NCBI GenBank assembly: GCA_031269245.1
Contig: JAISZL010000079.1
Span: 1 to 33,071 of the forward strand
Source: Synergistaceae bacterium
GTDB lineage: Bacteria; Synergistota; Synergistia; Synergistales; Synergistaceae
Length of the DNA: 33,071 nt
Direction: 5' to 3'
Under the pieces are notes generated by a model, which worked only from the letters and a program-made list of their open reading frames with translations, did no database searches and was not told the DNA's origin. The translations under genes were made by a program, and so were the position numbers. Positions 1-8,197 of the stretch are shown piece after piece. Every line of letters begins with the position of its first letter. Positions within the stretch are counted from its first letter, which is position 1.

Positions 1-788
1 TTTTTTTTGGATGTCGAGGCAAGCGCGCTATAATACTCCAAGCGGGTGTCATTGTAATGCGTGGTCAGAAGATGAGCCGCCGTCAGCGGTATCCCAGAGG
101 ACATCAACAGCCTAAATTCAAGCATCCGCGCGTTGCGCCCATTCCCGTCGCCGAACGGATGGATCCAAGCTATGTACAAATGCGCGACGATCGCCTTCAG
201 AATACCCTCTATGGCTTTGTGGTACGCGTCTATCCCCCAGTCGCCTTCCAGCCAATCGAACAGCCTGCAAAGCAGGTACTCGCAATCTTCAGACGGAGCC
301 CCGAGGTAGTTTCCGACGCAGACTGAGTGCTCCCTGATTTTGCCGGGGACAACGCTTTCCCCTGTCCTCAAATCCCTTAAAATTAATTCATTGTCGCTTA
401 AAAGCTCGTCCAGCCCAGCCGCGCATGAGCCGTTTTCGTCAACATCGGCGATTATTGCGTTATATGCCCCAATGACGTTTTGTACTTCTTTTTTCTGGTA
501 TTCTTTTGAGCGTGGAAAATCATCGGTTTTGTTGTCCAGTATTTTTTCTATCTCCTCTTCCGACAAGGAATTGCCTTCTATTGCGGTTGTCGCCTGGGCG
601 CCTTTTCGCAAGGAAACTTTGTTGAGTTCTTTTTGTTTCTCTGGCCGCAAAGGGATCCCAGCCAGATGGCGGCATTTTGACTCAGCCGCCCCCAGGAGCA
701 CCCAAAGGCGGTACGGGATATTTTGGCTAAGGTCAAGCTGGAATTTGATCCATGTATGAGAAGTCAGATATTTCCTGTTATTAGGCAT
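1..788 (-). CDS. Fic family protein (AMPylase-type), C-terminus cut by window edge
   Basis: The reverse strand is open from an ATG at 788 to the left edge (262 codons), so the C-terminus is missing. The Fic core motif HPFGDGNGRNAR is at about residues 209-220; it matches HxFx[D/E]GNGRxxR, the active site that in this family transfers AMP or another phosphate-containing group to a target hydroxyl. Near the N-terminus, TTAIEGN (residues 67-73) fits the autoinhibitory [S/T]xxxE[G/N] helix, so this would be a class II Fic protein carrying its own inhibitory helix rather than needing a separate antitoxin. The ribosome site GAGGTGG lies about 11 bases before the ATG. The gene has its own promoter and sits among integrase and transposase remnants, which suggests transfer. 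The target is unknown; it could act in regulation or as a toxin. Confidence 0.9.
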   Translation of the reverse strand, partial: MPNNRKYLTSHTWIKFQLDLSQNIPYRLWVLLGAAESKCRHLAGIPLRPEKQKELNKVSLRKGAQATTAIEGNSLSEEEIEKILDNKTDDFPRSKEYQKKEVQNVIGAYNAIIADVDENGSCAAGLDELLSDNELILRDLRTGESVVPGKIREHSVCVGNYLGAPSEDCEYLLCRLFDWLEGDWGIDAYHKAIEGILKAIVAHLYIAWIHPFGDGNGRNARMLEFRLLMSSGIPLTAAHLLTTHYNDTRLEYYSALASTSKK

Positions 789-837
789 TGTGGTTTGTCC
801 ACCTCTTTTATCGATACAACCTGATGTTAAGAGGAAT

Positions 838-865
838 ATTATGTCATAAAATGTCCAAATGTAAA
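838..865 (-). promoter_or_regulatory. Predicted promoter of the Fic gene
   Basis: On the reverse strand a -35 TTTACA (860-865) and a -10 CATAAT (838-843) are separated by 16 bases. The start codon follows about 50 bases downstream. This would let the Fic gene be transcribed independently of the broken integrase upstream. Confidence 0.5.
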
Positions 866-876
866 GAGTTTAATGC

Positions 877-1222
877 TCATGTTTTTGCCCTCAGCTCATC
901 TAAGTAATCCGCCCACCACTGCATCATCCTCCGGCGCTCCGGTAGATACTCAGCATGGTTGTACGTCCCCCGGATTCTATTTTTTTCGACATGGGCAAGT
1001 TGTCGCTCAATGGCATCGCCGGACCACAGCCCGGATTCATTGAGTAAAGTGCTTGCGGTATGGCGGAATCCGTGGACGGTCATCTCGTCCGAACCGTAGC
1101 CCATTGAGCGCAGCGCGGCGAGCAATGCTATGTCCGAAAGCGGCCTGCTGCCTGACCTCGTCCGTACAGAGGGAAAAACATATTTACCATGCCCAGTGTG
1201 ACTCTTCAATCTCTTGGGACAT
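877..1222 (-). pseudogene. Tyrosine recombinase (P4-type integrase), C-terminal remnant
   Basis: The reverse strand encodes about 110 residues matching only the end of a P4/CP4-type prophage integrase. Visible parts are the TGHGKYVFPS stretch, the catalytic box HGFRHTA (H-x-x-R), an AHVEKN segment and the RGTYNHAEYL segment with the expected catalytic tyrosine, followed by the ERRRMMQWWADYLD tail typical of this group. Full-length members have about 400 residues; the arm-binding and core-binding domains and the first catalytic arginine are absent. Homology begins abruptly at about 1222, next to the transposase stub, and the only upstream start is a TTG at 1209 inside the conserved domain. It should be inactive. 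It marks a former integration event; no tRNA gene or attachment repeat was seen beside it. Confidence 0.85.
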
Positions 1223-1522
1223 TCTAACCTTAGTCAAGAGAGTATCTAAATACTGCAAATAAGGGTTTTCTCGGATCATCGCCGCAGTCTCTTCGTCCGA
1301 AAAATTATACTCCCGCTGGAGCAGGATGCTGCCTAGCGCCAAACGGGCCGGCTTCGCTACGTTACCTTCTTTGCTTGAAAACAGGCCCGAATAGCGTTTC
1401 TCTATTTCATCACACGGGATGAGCATCGCTTTTTTAACCCACCTGTTCTCAAGATCCAATTCGAGCCCAAGCGGCTGATTGAAATCGTCAAAGTTTATTT
1501 GGCGGTCCCTTCGCTTGTACAT
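1184..1522 (-). pseudogene. IS1182/IS5-like transposase, N-terminal remnant
   Basis: 112 codons run from an ATG at 1522 and resemble the N-terminal (DUF772-type) domain of IS1182/IS5-like transposases: MYKRRDRQINFDDFNQPLG, then AKPARLALGSILLQ, NFSDEETAAMIRENPYLQY. The DDE catalytic domain, which should follow for several hundred residues, is missing. After about residue 95 the frame runs into the integrase remnant and stops. The two genes therefore meet at a junction near 1215-1245, probably through deletion or recombination. The reading frame is intact up to the junction, so the loss is probably recent. Family assignment is from motif memory. Confidence 0.7.
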
Positions 1523-1644
1523 TTTGACCCTCCAAGTGCAAGGTTTTTGAGCGGTCCTGCCCTTTTTGCCCGCACTTATTTTATCACAAAACCACTCTTA
1601 ATGTTGATTGTTACTGCTTTTGTGAGTTGTGCGGCAGACACTAA

Positions 1645-1779
1645 GCACAGAAGATTTTAGGTTTCCCGATTGACCACTCTTTCCTGACGTACAAGAAGGA
1701 GGCCGGCCGGTTTGGGTATCAGGTCGGCAAAATCTCCCTGAAAGAGAGACATGTCACATTCAATAAGCTGGAGAGCTAA
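1645..1779 (+). pseudogene. Short coding remnant, unidentified
   Basis: A 44-codon open stretch follows a TAA at 1642-1644 and ends in TAA; it has no start codon of its own. The translation contains FLTYKKEAGRFGYQVGKI and looks like the C-terminal end of a real protein (charged, no low complexity). I do not recognise the family. It lies in the mobile-element debris between the transposase stub and the next remnant, so it is probably the tail of a deleted gene. Confidence 0.3.
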
Positions 1780-1787
1780 ATCGTCAG

Positions 1788-1958
1788 TTGAAGACAAAAT
1801 ATCTCAAGGAATGGGAATCAGGGCTCATTCACGGGAACAGGAGGCGCAAGCCGCAAAACGCCATGCCGGAAGAACTCAGGGGGAGGGCGGCCAGGCTGTA
1901 CGAAGAGGGGATCTCCTCAAATACATTATTATTTTTGCCGTTCCCTTCGCTCCTGTAA
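1788..1958 (+). pseudogene. Transposase helix-turn-helix remnant (ISNCY-like)
   Basis: The frame from TTG 1788 encodes LKTKYLKEWESGLIHGNRRR followed by a proline-containing link and LRGRAARLYEEG, which resembles the N-terminal HTH region of ISNCY-type transposases (YLxEWESGLIHGN...). Similarity appears to stop after about 45 residues and the frame closes at a TAA at 1956-1958. The rest of the transposase is absent. Assignment rests on recognition of the motif only. The stretch 1959-2137 that follows shows no gene I can support apart from the putative promoter near 2074-2103. Confidence 0.45.
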
Positions 1959-2073
1959 CAAGCATACCATATCGCGGAGATCACGGTAGAATTTATGCCT
2001 GTCCGCGCCGCATCGCCCATCGTGAGGAATTTTGCCTGGTTTGGCGGCTGGTTTTGAATTGCCTCATGGTTTG

Positions 2074-2103
2074 CTGACGATGCCGCGCGATTTCTGGTAC
2101 AAT
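2074..2103 (+). promoter_or_regulatory. Predicted promoter before the small ORF and dgkA
   Basis: CTGACG (2074-2079, four of six matches to a -35) and TACAAT (2098-2103) are 18 bases apart. The ribosome-site-like GGGGGTAGGAG begins about 27 bases downstream. It could drive the small ORF at 2138 and the diacylglycerol kinase. Confidence 0.4.
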
Positions 2104-2137
2104 GACCTCGAATCACCTGTCAATTTTAAGGGGGTAG

Positions 2138-2350
2138 GAGTGGGTCTACTACTGGCTCGCTGACTCGCCCGAGATCTATGATGCGGGCCGGCGCGCGATA
2201 GAGCGGTTCGAGAGGTCCATAGAGGACTGCCCGATTATAAAGAGGGGCTATGACATGACAGGCGAGATCCTGGATAACGAGCGCGAGAGGTATGGTGTGG
2301 ATGGTTGCGGCGTCTCCGACGAGTTCCATTCGCCCGAGTCGATTGACTGA
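2138..2350 (+). CDS. Small ORF of unknown function, start codon missing or frameshifted
   Basis: A 70-codon frame is closed by TAG at 2135-2137 just upstream and TGA at 2348-2350. The translation (WVYYWLADSPEIYDAGRRAI... ending HSPESID) has normal composition and reads like real protein, but the frame has no ATG, GTG or TTG before codon 40. The strong ribosome-site-like GGGGGTAGGAG is followed immediately by a GTG at 2140 in a different frame, which reaches a stop after seven codons. Removing one G from the GTGGG run would join that GTG to the long frame. A single-base indel, real or a sequence error, is the simplest reading. It lies 31 bases before dgkA and may share its transcript. I do not recognise the family. 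Confidence 0.4.
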   Translation, partial: EWVYYWLADSPEIYDAGRRAIERFERSIEDCPIIKRGYDMTGEILDNERERYGVDGCGVSDEFHSPESID

Positions 2351-2381
2351 TGTTTTGAGGGTAGGGGGGAGGTAGGCTCCG

Positions 2382-2753
2382 CTGTCGACCAAGGACTGGA
2401 AGAACACCTCTATCTTTCGCAAGGCGCTCAACTCGCTGAACGGTTTCCGTGTCGCGCTGCTCAAGGAGAAGGCAGTGATGCAGGAGAGCGTCGCCTTGGT
2501 GGCGGCCATACTGGCGTCGATCGGCTTCGGCTGCGAGCCGCCCCAGGTCTTTCTGGTGTTCCTCGCGTGTCTGCTGCCGATCACGCTGGAGCTGGTGAAC
2601 TCGGCCATGGAAATTTTCATGGACCACGTGCTGGGACCCACCTATCGCGAGGAGATAAGACGTGCCAAGGACATGCTGTCCGCCGCGGTCTGCCTGGCGT
2701 TGCTGATAGGGTACAGCGGGTCCGTCTGGATCATCTTCTTCGCGAAAAAATGA
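2382..2753 (+). CDS. dgkA: Diacylglycerol kinase, prokaryotic DgkA type (apparent CTG start)
   Basis: The frame encodes a small integral-membrane kinase that phosphorylates diacylglycerol to phosphatidic acid, recycling lipid head-group by-products. The signature ELVNSAMEIFMDH is present, then RAKDMLSAAV, which fits DgkA's (E)xxNxxxE and RAKDxGSAAV motifs. Three hydrophobic helices are visible. An in-frame GTG at 2475 would delete the conserved N-terminal amphipathic part (WKNTSIFRKALNSLNGFRVA, preceding the VMQES segment). In-frame homology begins just after a TAG at 2373-2375; the only plausible start is CTG at 2382, about 10 bases after GGGGGAGG, giving 123 residues, the usual DgkA length. 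Family assignment is secure, the start is not. Transcription ends at the hairpin at 2822. Confidence 0.85.
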   Translation: MSTKDWKNTSIFRKALNSLNGFRVALLKEKAVMQESVALVAAILASIGFGCEPPQVFLVFLACLLPITLELVNSAMEIFMDHVLGPTYREEIRRAKDMLSAAVCLALLIGYSGSVWIIFFAKK

Positions 2754-2821
2754 CGGCCGGGGTGTTTCGGCTGAGAGTCAATACGCCTTCTTGTGCTATC
2801 GCGATAAGGATAAATCGGAAT

Positions 2822-2866
2822 AAACGAAACGCCGCCGGATTGGAATCATTCGGCGGCGTTTCGTTT
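2822..2866. terminator. Strong bidirectional hairpin terminator
   Basis: A 16-base arm (2822-2837, AAACGAAACGCCGCCG) is matched exactly by its complement at 2851-2866, with a 13-base loop. On the + strand it is followed by a T-rich TATTTT run; on the - strand it is followed by a weaker T-rich run. It lies between the convergent dgkA and M24 peptidase genes and can end transcription from both sides. Confidence 0.9.
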
Positions 2867-2887
2867 TATTTTGAAGTGATACCAAAG

Positions 2888-3970
2888 CTATAAAACAATC
2901 AGTTCCTTCGGGAACGACGTGAGCACCCTGTGACCGCTTTCGGTGACCAGCACCGTATCTTCTATGCGGATGCCGCCCCATCCGGGTTCGTAGCTCCCTG
3001 GCTCTATCGTGATCACCATGCCGGGCTCCAGCGCGGCGTCGGAGTTCTGCCGCAGGGACGGCTCCTCGTGTATCTCGAGGCCGATCCCGTGCCCGATCCC
3101 GTGCTCGAATGTCCTATACCCAGCGTCCCTTATTATCGAGCGCGCGCGCTCGTTTATATCCCTGCCGTTCGCGCCCGGGGCGACCATGGCGAGGCTCTCG
3201 ATCTGCGACTTGAGGACGGTCTCGTAGACATTCCTCTGCCGCTCCGACGCTCGGCCGCAGACGAATGTGCGCGTGGTGTCCGACCTGTAGCCCTCTCGCT
3301 CCGCTCCGTAATCAATCAGGATGAAGTCCCCGACGCGCAGTTCCACGTCGCGGCGCGAGTTGGCGTGGGGCTGCGACGCCCGCGCCCCGAACAGTACCAT
3401 CGTGTCGAAGGACACATCCTCGGCCCCATGCCTCTTGAGCCTGTAGTCCAGCTCCGTTTTGATCTCCAGCTCGCTCGCGCCGGGCTTGATGCACCTCGTG
3501 AGGTCCTCCAGTGCCGCGTCCGCGATGCGGCAAGCGTTGGATATTTTCTCTATCTCGAAGTCGTCCTTTTTCGCCCGAATTCCCTCCACGAGGGATGATA
3601 CGGGAACCATCCCAACCCCATATTCGGACAGCTTCCCGGATATGTCCTCGTGCTCCCCCCACGTCATGTCGTCCCGCTCGAAACCGACGCGCGAAAAGCC
3701 GCGCTCGCGCGCGACGCGCGCTATGACGTCCCCCAGCGGGGGGTGCGGAAAGCGGTGGGGCACTATCTCAGCGCTCCTGCACGTGGAGGCGCCCAGCTCG
3801 GTGTATCTGGAATCGGCTATCAGGAAATTTCCCCGGCTCGAGGCTATCATATAGCAGTCCTCCCCGGGGAAACCCTCTATGTACATCTGATTGACCCGCT
3901 TGGTCAGCAGGATGGCGTCGATGCCGGACGCGAGCAGAGCCTCGTTCAATCGCGCCTGTCTGTCTGTCAT
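2888..3970 (-). CDS. M24 family metallopeptidase (Xaa-Pro aminopeptidase type)
   Basis: 360 residues, the usual size for the short bacterial PepQ/YpdF-type aminopeptidase P family, which removes the N-terminal residue before proline. The N-terminal creatinase-like domain covers about 1-130. The C-terminal pita-bread domain carries all five metal ligands: D220 (ILIDYGAE), D231 (RSDTTRTF), H294 (HGIGHGIGLEIHE), E323 (TIEPGSY) and E337 (GIRIEDT). It should therefore be an active two-metal cytoplasmic exopeptidase. It is the last gene of a run on this strand, 91 bases after the SWIM protein, and ends just before the shared terminator. Substrate choice between Xaa-Pro dipeptides and longer peptides cannot be read from the sequence. 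Confidence 0.93.
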   Translation of the reverse strand: MTDRQARLNEALLASGIDAILLTKRVNQMYIEGFPGEDCYMIASSRGNFLIADSRYTELGASTCRSAEIVPHRFPHPPLGDVIARVARERGFSRVGFERDDMTWGEHEDISGKLSEYGVGMVPVSSLVEGIRAKKDDFEIEKISNACRIADAALEDLTRCIKPGASELEIKTELDYRLKRHGAEDVSFDTMVLFGARASQPHANSRRDVELRVGDFILIDYGAEREGYRSDTTRTFVCGRASERQRNVYETVLKSQIESLAMVAPGANGRDINERARSIIRDAGYRTFEHGIGHGIGLEIHEEPSLRQNSDAALEPGMVITIEPGSYEPGWGGIRIEDTVLVTESGHRVLTSFPKELIVL

Positions 3971-4061
3971 GAGCTATTCGCCTCCTTCAAGGAATGGCGT
4001 TAATAAATACCAAATCGGAACGCTGGGGCGTATGAACGTCATCGGGATATTTCGCCGTGTG

Positions 4062-4970
4062 TTATTTTTCCCCAAGCAGCTTCTCGACGCTCTCGTAGTA
4101 TGGGTCTATCGAGTCCCTGAACGACGTCTCGCCCCTCCACAGCGGGAAGTCGAACAGCGGGGCGTGCGGGACCGTAGTGTCCCCGGACTTTGCCGGGTGG
4201 GACCTAAGGTATTCCAGCTCCGACGGCAGATCCGCGGCGCCGTAAAATGTCGTGTCGACGGCCAGATCCTTCGTCCTCCCCGGACTCGGCGGCTCGTGGG
4301 TTTTGCCGCCAGCGTCCGGGCAGCCCATGCCGCGAGGGGTGTCCTCGTCCGTGGGGTCCATGGGCTCGATGGGGGCGGTCAGGCTGGAGAGCAGGCTCTC
4401 CTTGTCGAAACCCCTCACCTGGAGCAGCAGGAAGGGATCGTGGTCGAACGCGGCGGACGCGACGTAGAGCACGGCCAGGATGTGCTTGCAGACGTGCTCC
4501 GGCTCCGGGCAGGTGCATTGAAGCTGGCTCCTCGCGTAGTCCTCGGGCATCAGCGCGACGCCGGACGCGGTGAAAATTTCGTTCAGCTCGCGCGGCATCT
4601 CCCCGGACAAGAGGAGCGCCTTGTATATCGCCCTCTCCGACAATCCGCGCTTTACCTCCTCCAACTGACAGCTATCCGGCACAGGGTAGTAGAGCCTCAC
4701 GTGGTAGGGTATCTTGCGCCGCCCCTGCACGCGCGCCTCGATCAGGCCGGGGGAGACGCTGAACTCGACGACCTTGCCGGACTTGACGTAGTTCTTCGCG
4801 GCGCCCTTGGGTTTTGACGCCGCTATCCGCTCTATGTAGCTGATGAAGCACTCGGTCCACCACTGCGGGTCCTCGAATTCCAAGCAGGCCTTTATGCCCC
4901 TGCGGCGCTGGAGGTCCAGCTCGCGGCGCGACCCGCACGGCGCCTCCTGGGGTTTGAGTTTGGCGTCCAT
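4062..4970 (-). CDS. SWIM zinc-finger protein, partner of the SNF2 ATPase
   Basis: 302 residues with a SWIM-type zinc finger CxCx(6)CxH: C152, C154, C161 and H163 in QCTCPEPEHVCKHILAVLY. SWIM domains bind zinc and are thought to mediate DNA or protein binding. The rest is not recognisable; the C-terminal 100 residues are acidic and proline-rich and may be disordered. It starts 16 bases after the SNF2 stop with a good ribosome site (GGAGGG), so the two are co-translated. Bacterial SNF2 proteins are often encoded beside or fused to a SWIM protein, so a joint role in remodelling DNA-protein or RNA polymerase complexes is a reasonable inference. Confidence 0.88.
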   Translation of the reverse strand: MDAKLKPQEAPCGSRRELDLQRRRGIKACLEFEDPQWWTECFISYIERIAASKPKGAAKNYVKSGKVVEFSVSPGLIEARVQGRRKIPYHVRLYYPVPDSCQLEEVKRGLSERAIYKALLLSGEMPRELNEIFTASGVALMPEDYARSQLQCTCPEPEHVCKHILAVLYVASAAFDHDPFLLLQVRGFDKESLLSSLTAPIEPMDPTDEDTPRGMGCPDAGGKTHEPPSPGRTKDLAVDTTFYGAADLPSELEYLRSHPAKSGDTTVPHAPLFDFPLWRGETSFRDSIDPYYESVEKLLGEK

Positions 4971-4986
4971 TACGATCGGCCCTCCT

Positions 4987-7900
4987 TCAGCTTTCGAGCG
5001 CGCTCGGCGAGAGCGAGATGAGCCTGCGCAGCTCGCGGTCGGACATCTCCGTGATCCAGCGGTCGCCGCTCTTGGCCACGACCCTTTCGGCGATCTCCTT
5101 TTTCGACTCGGCCAGCTCGTCTATGCGCTCCTCCAAAGTGCCGCGGCAGCAGAAGACGTGGACCTGCACGTTTCGCGTCTGGCCTATCCTGTACGCCCTG
5201 TCGATAGCCTGAGCCTCCACCGCCGGGTTCCACCATCGGTCGAACATGACGACGTGGTTGGCCCGCGTGAGATTGAGGCCGACGCCGCCGGCCTTGAGCG
5301 ACAGCACGAAGAACCGCGGACCGGTTCCCTCTTGGAAGCGGCGGATCATCTCGTCGCGCGCGTCCCTGGACATCGAGCCGCGGAGGAAGAGAGCCTCCCT
5401 GCCGAACCTCTCCTGCAGCTGGTACTTGAGGATGTTTCCCATCTCCACATACTGCGTGAAGACGAGCGCACTGTCGCCGGCCTCGAACATCTCCTCCGCC
5501 AGCGACATGAGGCGCTCCAGCTTCGACGACCTCTCGCACGCCATGTCACCGTCATGAGCGACGAGCGACGGATGGTCGCATATCTGTTTCATCCGGGTGA
5601 GCCCGGCCAGCACCATGCCTCTGCGCCTTATGCCGCCGGCGTCCGTTATTTCGCGGCTCAGGTTGTCTGCGATCTGGGAGTAGAGCTTGGCCTGCTCTCG
5701 GGTTAGGCCGCAGTACACCTTCGTCTCGATCTTCCGGGGAAGATCGGGGACTATGTCCCCATCAGTCTTCATCCTGCGGAGGATGAAGGGCGCGACGGTC
5801 CTGCGCAGGTTGTCGAATATCGACGGGTCGCGTGCCTCCGGCTTGACGTATATGTCGGTGAACTCGCGCCTGCCGCCGAGCGCCCCCGGCATGAGGAACT
5901 CCATTATCGACCAAAGGTCGCCCGCGTGGTTTTCTATAGGTGTGCCGGTGAGGACGACTCTCCAGCCGGACTTTATACCCCTCGCTGCGCGTGCCTGGCG
6001 CGTGTCGGGGTTCTTGATGTTCTGCGCCTCGTCCAGTATCACGCCCATCCAATCCACCTGGTTGTAGAGCGTGAAGTCCCTGCTGAGCAGCGCGTAGCTC
6101 GACATGACGATCGCGGCGCGCCCGGCCGAGGACGCGAACTTGGCCCCTCTTGCCCTCTCCCTGCCGTGATGGAGGTAGAACGGCATCTTCGGAAAAAAAC
6201 GCCTCAGCTCCATCCTCCAGTTTTCCAGCACGGACGTGGGGCAGATCAGGAGCGACGGGCGCACGTCCCCCTTGTCGCGGTGATGCTGTATCAGCGCCAG
6301 CGTCTGGATCGTCTTGCCGAGCCCCATGTCGTCCGCGAGGCACGCTCCGAGGCCGAGGTCCGAGAGGAAGGACAGCCAGGAATACCCCATCCGCTGATAA
6401 GGGCGCAACTCCCCCCTCATGCTCTTGGGCGGCGGAAGCTGTTCGTATGCCCTCCCGTTCATGAGGGTCCTGTAGACCGCCTCCAGCTCCGGGGCGTCGG
6501 TGAAACCGTCTATGCGGGGGTCCCTGGCGGCGAGCCGCATCGCCTCCTCCGCCGTCAGGCGCGTCGGAAGGCTGTTTATGTGCCGGATGACGTCGGACAG
6601 ATGGTCGGGTCGTATGAACGTCCATTCGCCCCTGATGCGCAACAACGACGGCCCGCCCGACGCGACGAGCCAGTGCTCCTCGTCGGTGAGGACGGACTCA
6701 CCAAGCGCTAGTTCCCACTTGAAGACCGCCCTCAGGTCCACGTGCTCGCTTGCTGAGCCCGCGTTCGGGACGAACCTCCCCCTGATAGCGAGCCTCTTCG
6801 ACGAATTCGCCCTCCACCACTCTGGATAGGCAACGCTCGCGCCCATGCTCGTCATCAGCGCGGCGTGGCTTTCTAGAAAACGAGACGCTTCCTCCGTGGA
6901 GAGGTCGCATCCGGTCGGAGCTGGGAGGTCGAGGCTGTCGCGGACCGGACGGAAGATCGAGCCGGCGCGCCCCAGCATCAGCAGCAGGTAGCGCCTCATG
7001 CAGTACCCCCACATCTCGCCGGAGCGCCGCTCCCTGTAGGTCCACACGGTTCGGGCCGGGATGTCGTCCCCGGTGTTGAGGTACTTCAGGGCGTATTCGA
7101 GCCTCCACGGGCCGGCACCGGGCTCCGCTGCCTCCGACAGCTTGAGACGCAGCTTGAAAGGCGCGTGCGCGAACCACTCGTACCTGCTCCACCACTCCCG
7201 GACGTCCTGGTATATGGACTCCAGCGACTGGCTCAGACCCTCCGCGTCGCCCAGCCAGCCGAGCGAGCGGATCCAAAGCGTGTGGGGGTTGAGCGCGCTC
7301 ACGATCTGTCCCCTCCGTTTTAATTCGGTCTGGGAGGTGTTCTTAGGAGCCGCGTTTTGAGCGTCGGGCGATCCGTTCGCCAGCGCCCTGGTTATGTCCC
7401 CGTTGGGCGGCGGGCCGGCGCTCGCTCCCCTGAGCTTTCGCGTCCACGAGTGCCTTATGACGCCATCCATGAAGGAGTCGAATATGTTCCACGTCACGGC
7501 CTCGCCCGATGACGGCGGAGCGCCGTTCAAGCGGGCGCGCAGTATGTCCGGGACCATGTTGGTGAGCCGGCGGAACCTCTCGGCATCGGTTCCCATGAGG
7601 ATCGGCCGCCACACCGACTCGTAGAGGCGGTGTCCGTCCTCGGTCTGTGAGGCGCGGATGTCGGGGAGAAACCGCCCCCTCTCGAGCAGCGACGCGGCCA
7701 GCGAGCAGCACTCCGCGATATAGCACAGGTCGAGTGCGGCCATTATTCCGGGTGCCAGGAAACGTCCGTCACCGGAGGTCTCGTCGCCGTCCGCGAAGAT
7801 GGGGAGCATGTCCGCCAAGCCGATGGCGTCGATCGGTACGGCGTCAACACGCCACGCGATCGTTAGGCGCTCCGCGCCGCGTTTCGCGCGGGCTCTCGGC

Positions 7901-8169
7901 AGCTCGCCCAAGAGGGGCGTGGATGGCAGGGGGTATTTATCAGCGCACGAGGGAAGCGTTATCTCCATCTTTTCGCTGCCGTACTTGACGAAGGATTTGA
8001 ACCCGATTTTCCTGAGCGCGCCTGTTATTCCGCCTGAGCCCGGATCCCACGGGTGGTCGCTCGCTCGCTCGGTGCCAGCCCGGCGCGGGCCGCGCAGATC
8101 ATCCGGGGTGAACGACCGCTCGCCCCAGACGAAGAACTCTTTTGAAAAACCTCCGTGCAAAACAATCAA
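4987..8169 (-). CDS. SNF2-family ATPase / DEAD-DEAH-like helicase
   Basis: 1060 residues. The C-terminal half is a complete SNF2 motor: Walker A in LADDMGLGKTIQT (about 611-623), Walker B ILDEAQNIKNP (DEAQ at 713-716), motif III LTGTPIEN (740-747), LSLKAGGVGLNLT and the arginine-finger motif AIDRAYRIGQ in the helicase C domain. The N-terminal 570 residues have no motif I recognise; this fits the poorly conserved SNF2-associated region of bacterial RapA/HepA-like proteins. The best start is TTG at 8169, preceded by GAGG nine bases upstream; no ATG lies near. It is 28 bases after the nucleoside kinase and 16 before the SWIM gene. It is probably an ATP-driven DNA translocase acting on protein-DNA complexes; strand-separating helicase activity is not expected for this family. 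Confidence 0.93.
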   Translation of the reverse strand: MIVLHGGFSKEFFVWGERSFTPDDLRGPRRAGTERASDHPWDPGSGGITGALRKIGFKSFVKYGSEKMEITLPSCADKYPLPSTPLLGELPRARAKRGAERLTIAWRVDAVPIDAIGLADMLPIFADGDETSGDGRFLAPGIMAALDLCYIAECCSLAASLLERGRFLPDIRASQTEDGHRLYESVWRPILMGTDAERFRRLTNMVPDILRARLNGAPPSSGEAVTWNIFDSFMDGVIRHSWTRKLRGASAGPPPNGDITRALANGSPDAQNAAPKNTSQTELKRRGQIVSALNPHTLWIRSLGWLGDAEGLSQSLESIYQDVREWWSRYEWFAHAPFKLRLKLSEAAEPGAGPWRLEYALKYLNTGDDIPARTVWTYRERRSGEMWGYCMRRYLLLMLGRAGSIFRPVRDSLDLPAPTGCDLSTEEASRFLESHAALMTSMGASVAYPEWWRANSSKRLAIRGRFVPNAGSASEHVDLRAVFKWELALGESVLTDEEHWLVASGGPSLLRIRGEWTFIRPDHLSDVIRHINSLPTRLTAEEAMRLAARDPRIDGFTDAPELEAVYRTLMNGRAYEQLPPPKSMRGELRPYQRMGYSWLSFLSDLGLGACLADDMGLGKTIQTLALIQHHRDKGDVRPSLLICPTSVLENWRMELRRFFPKMPFYLHHGRERARGAKFASSAGRAAIVMSSYALLSRDFTLYNQVDWMGVILDEAQNIKNPDTRQARAARGIKSGWRVVLTGTPIENHAGDLWSIMEFLMPGALGGRREFTDIYVKPEARDPSIFDNLRRTVAPFILRRMKTDGDIVPDLPRKIETKVYCGLTREQAKLYSQIADNLSREITDAGGIRRRGMVLAGLTRMKQICDHPSLVAHDGDMACERSSKLERLMSLAEEMFEAGDSALVFTQYVEMGNILKYQLQERFGREALFLRGSMSRDARDEMIRRFQEGTGPRFFVLSLKAGGVGLNLTRANHVVMFDRWWNPAVEAQAIDRAYRIGQTRNVQVHVFCCRGTLEERIDELAESKKEIAERVVAKSGDRWITEMSDRELRRLISLSPSALES

Positions 8170-8197
8170 AGCCTAACCTCGCGGGATGAAGTTACGC

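Noticed and set aside
1829-2116. 95-codon reverse-strand ORF over the transposase remnant
   Set aside because: It has no ribosome site or recognisable domain and overlaps a better-supported + strand remnant; it reads like a chance frame, although part of its sequence looked vaguely familiar.
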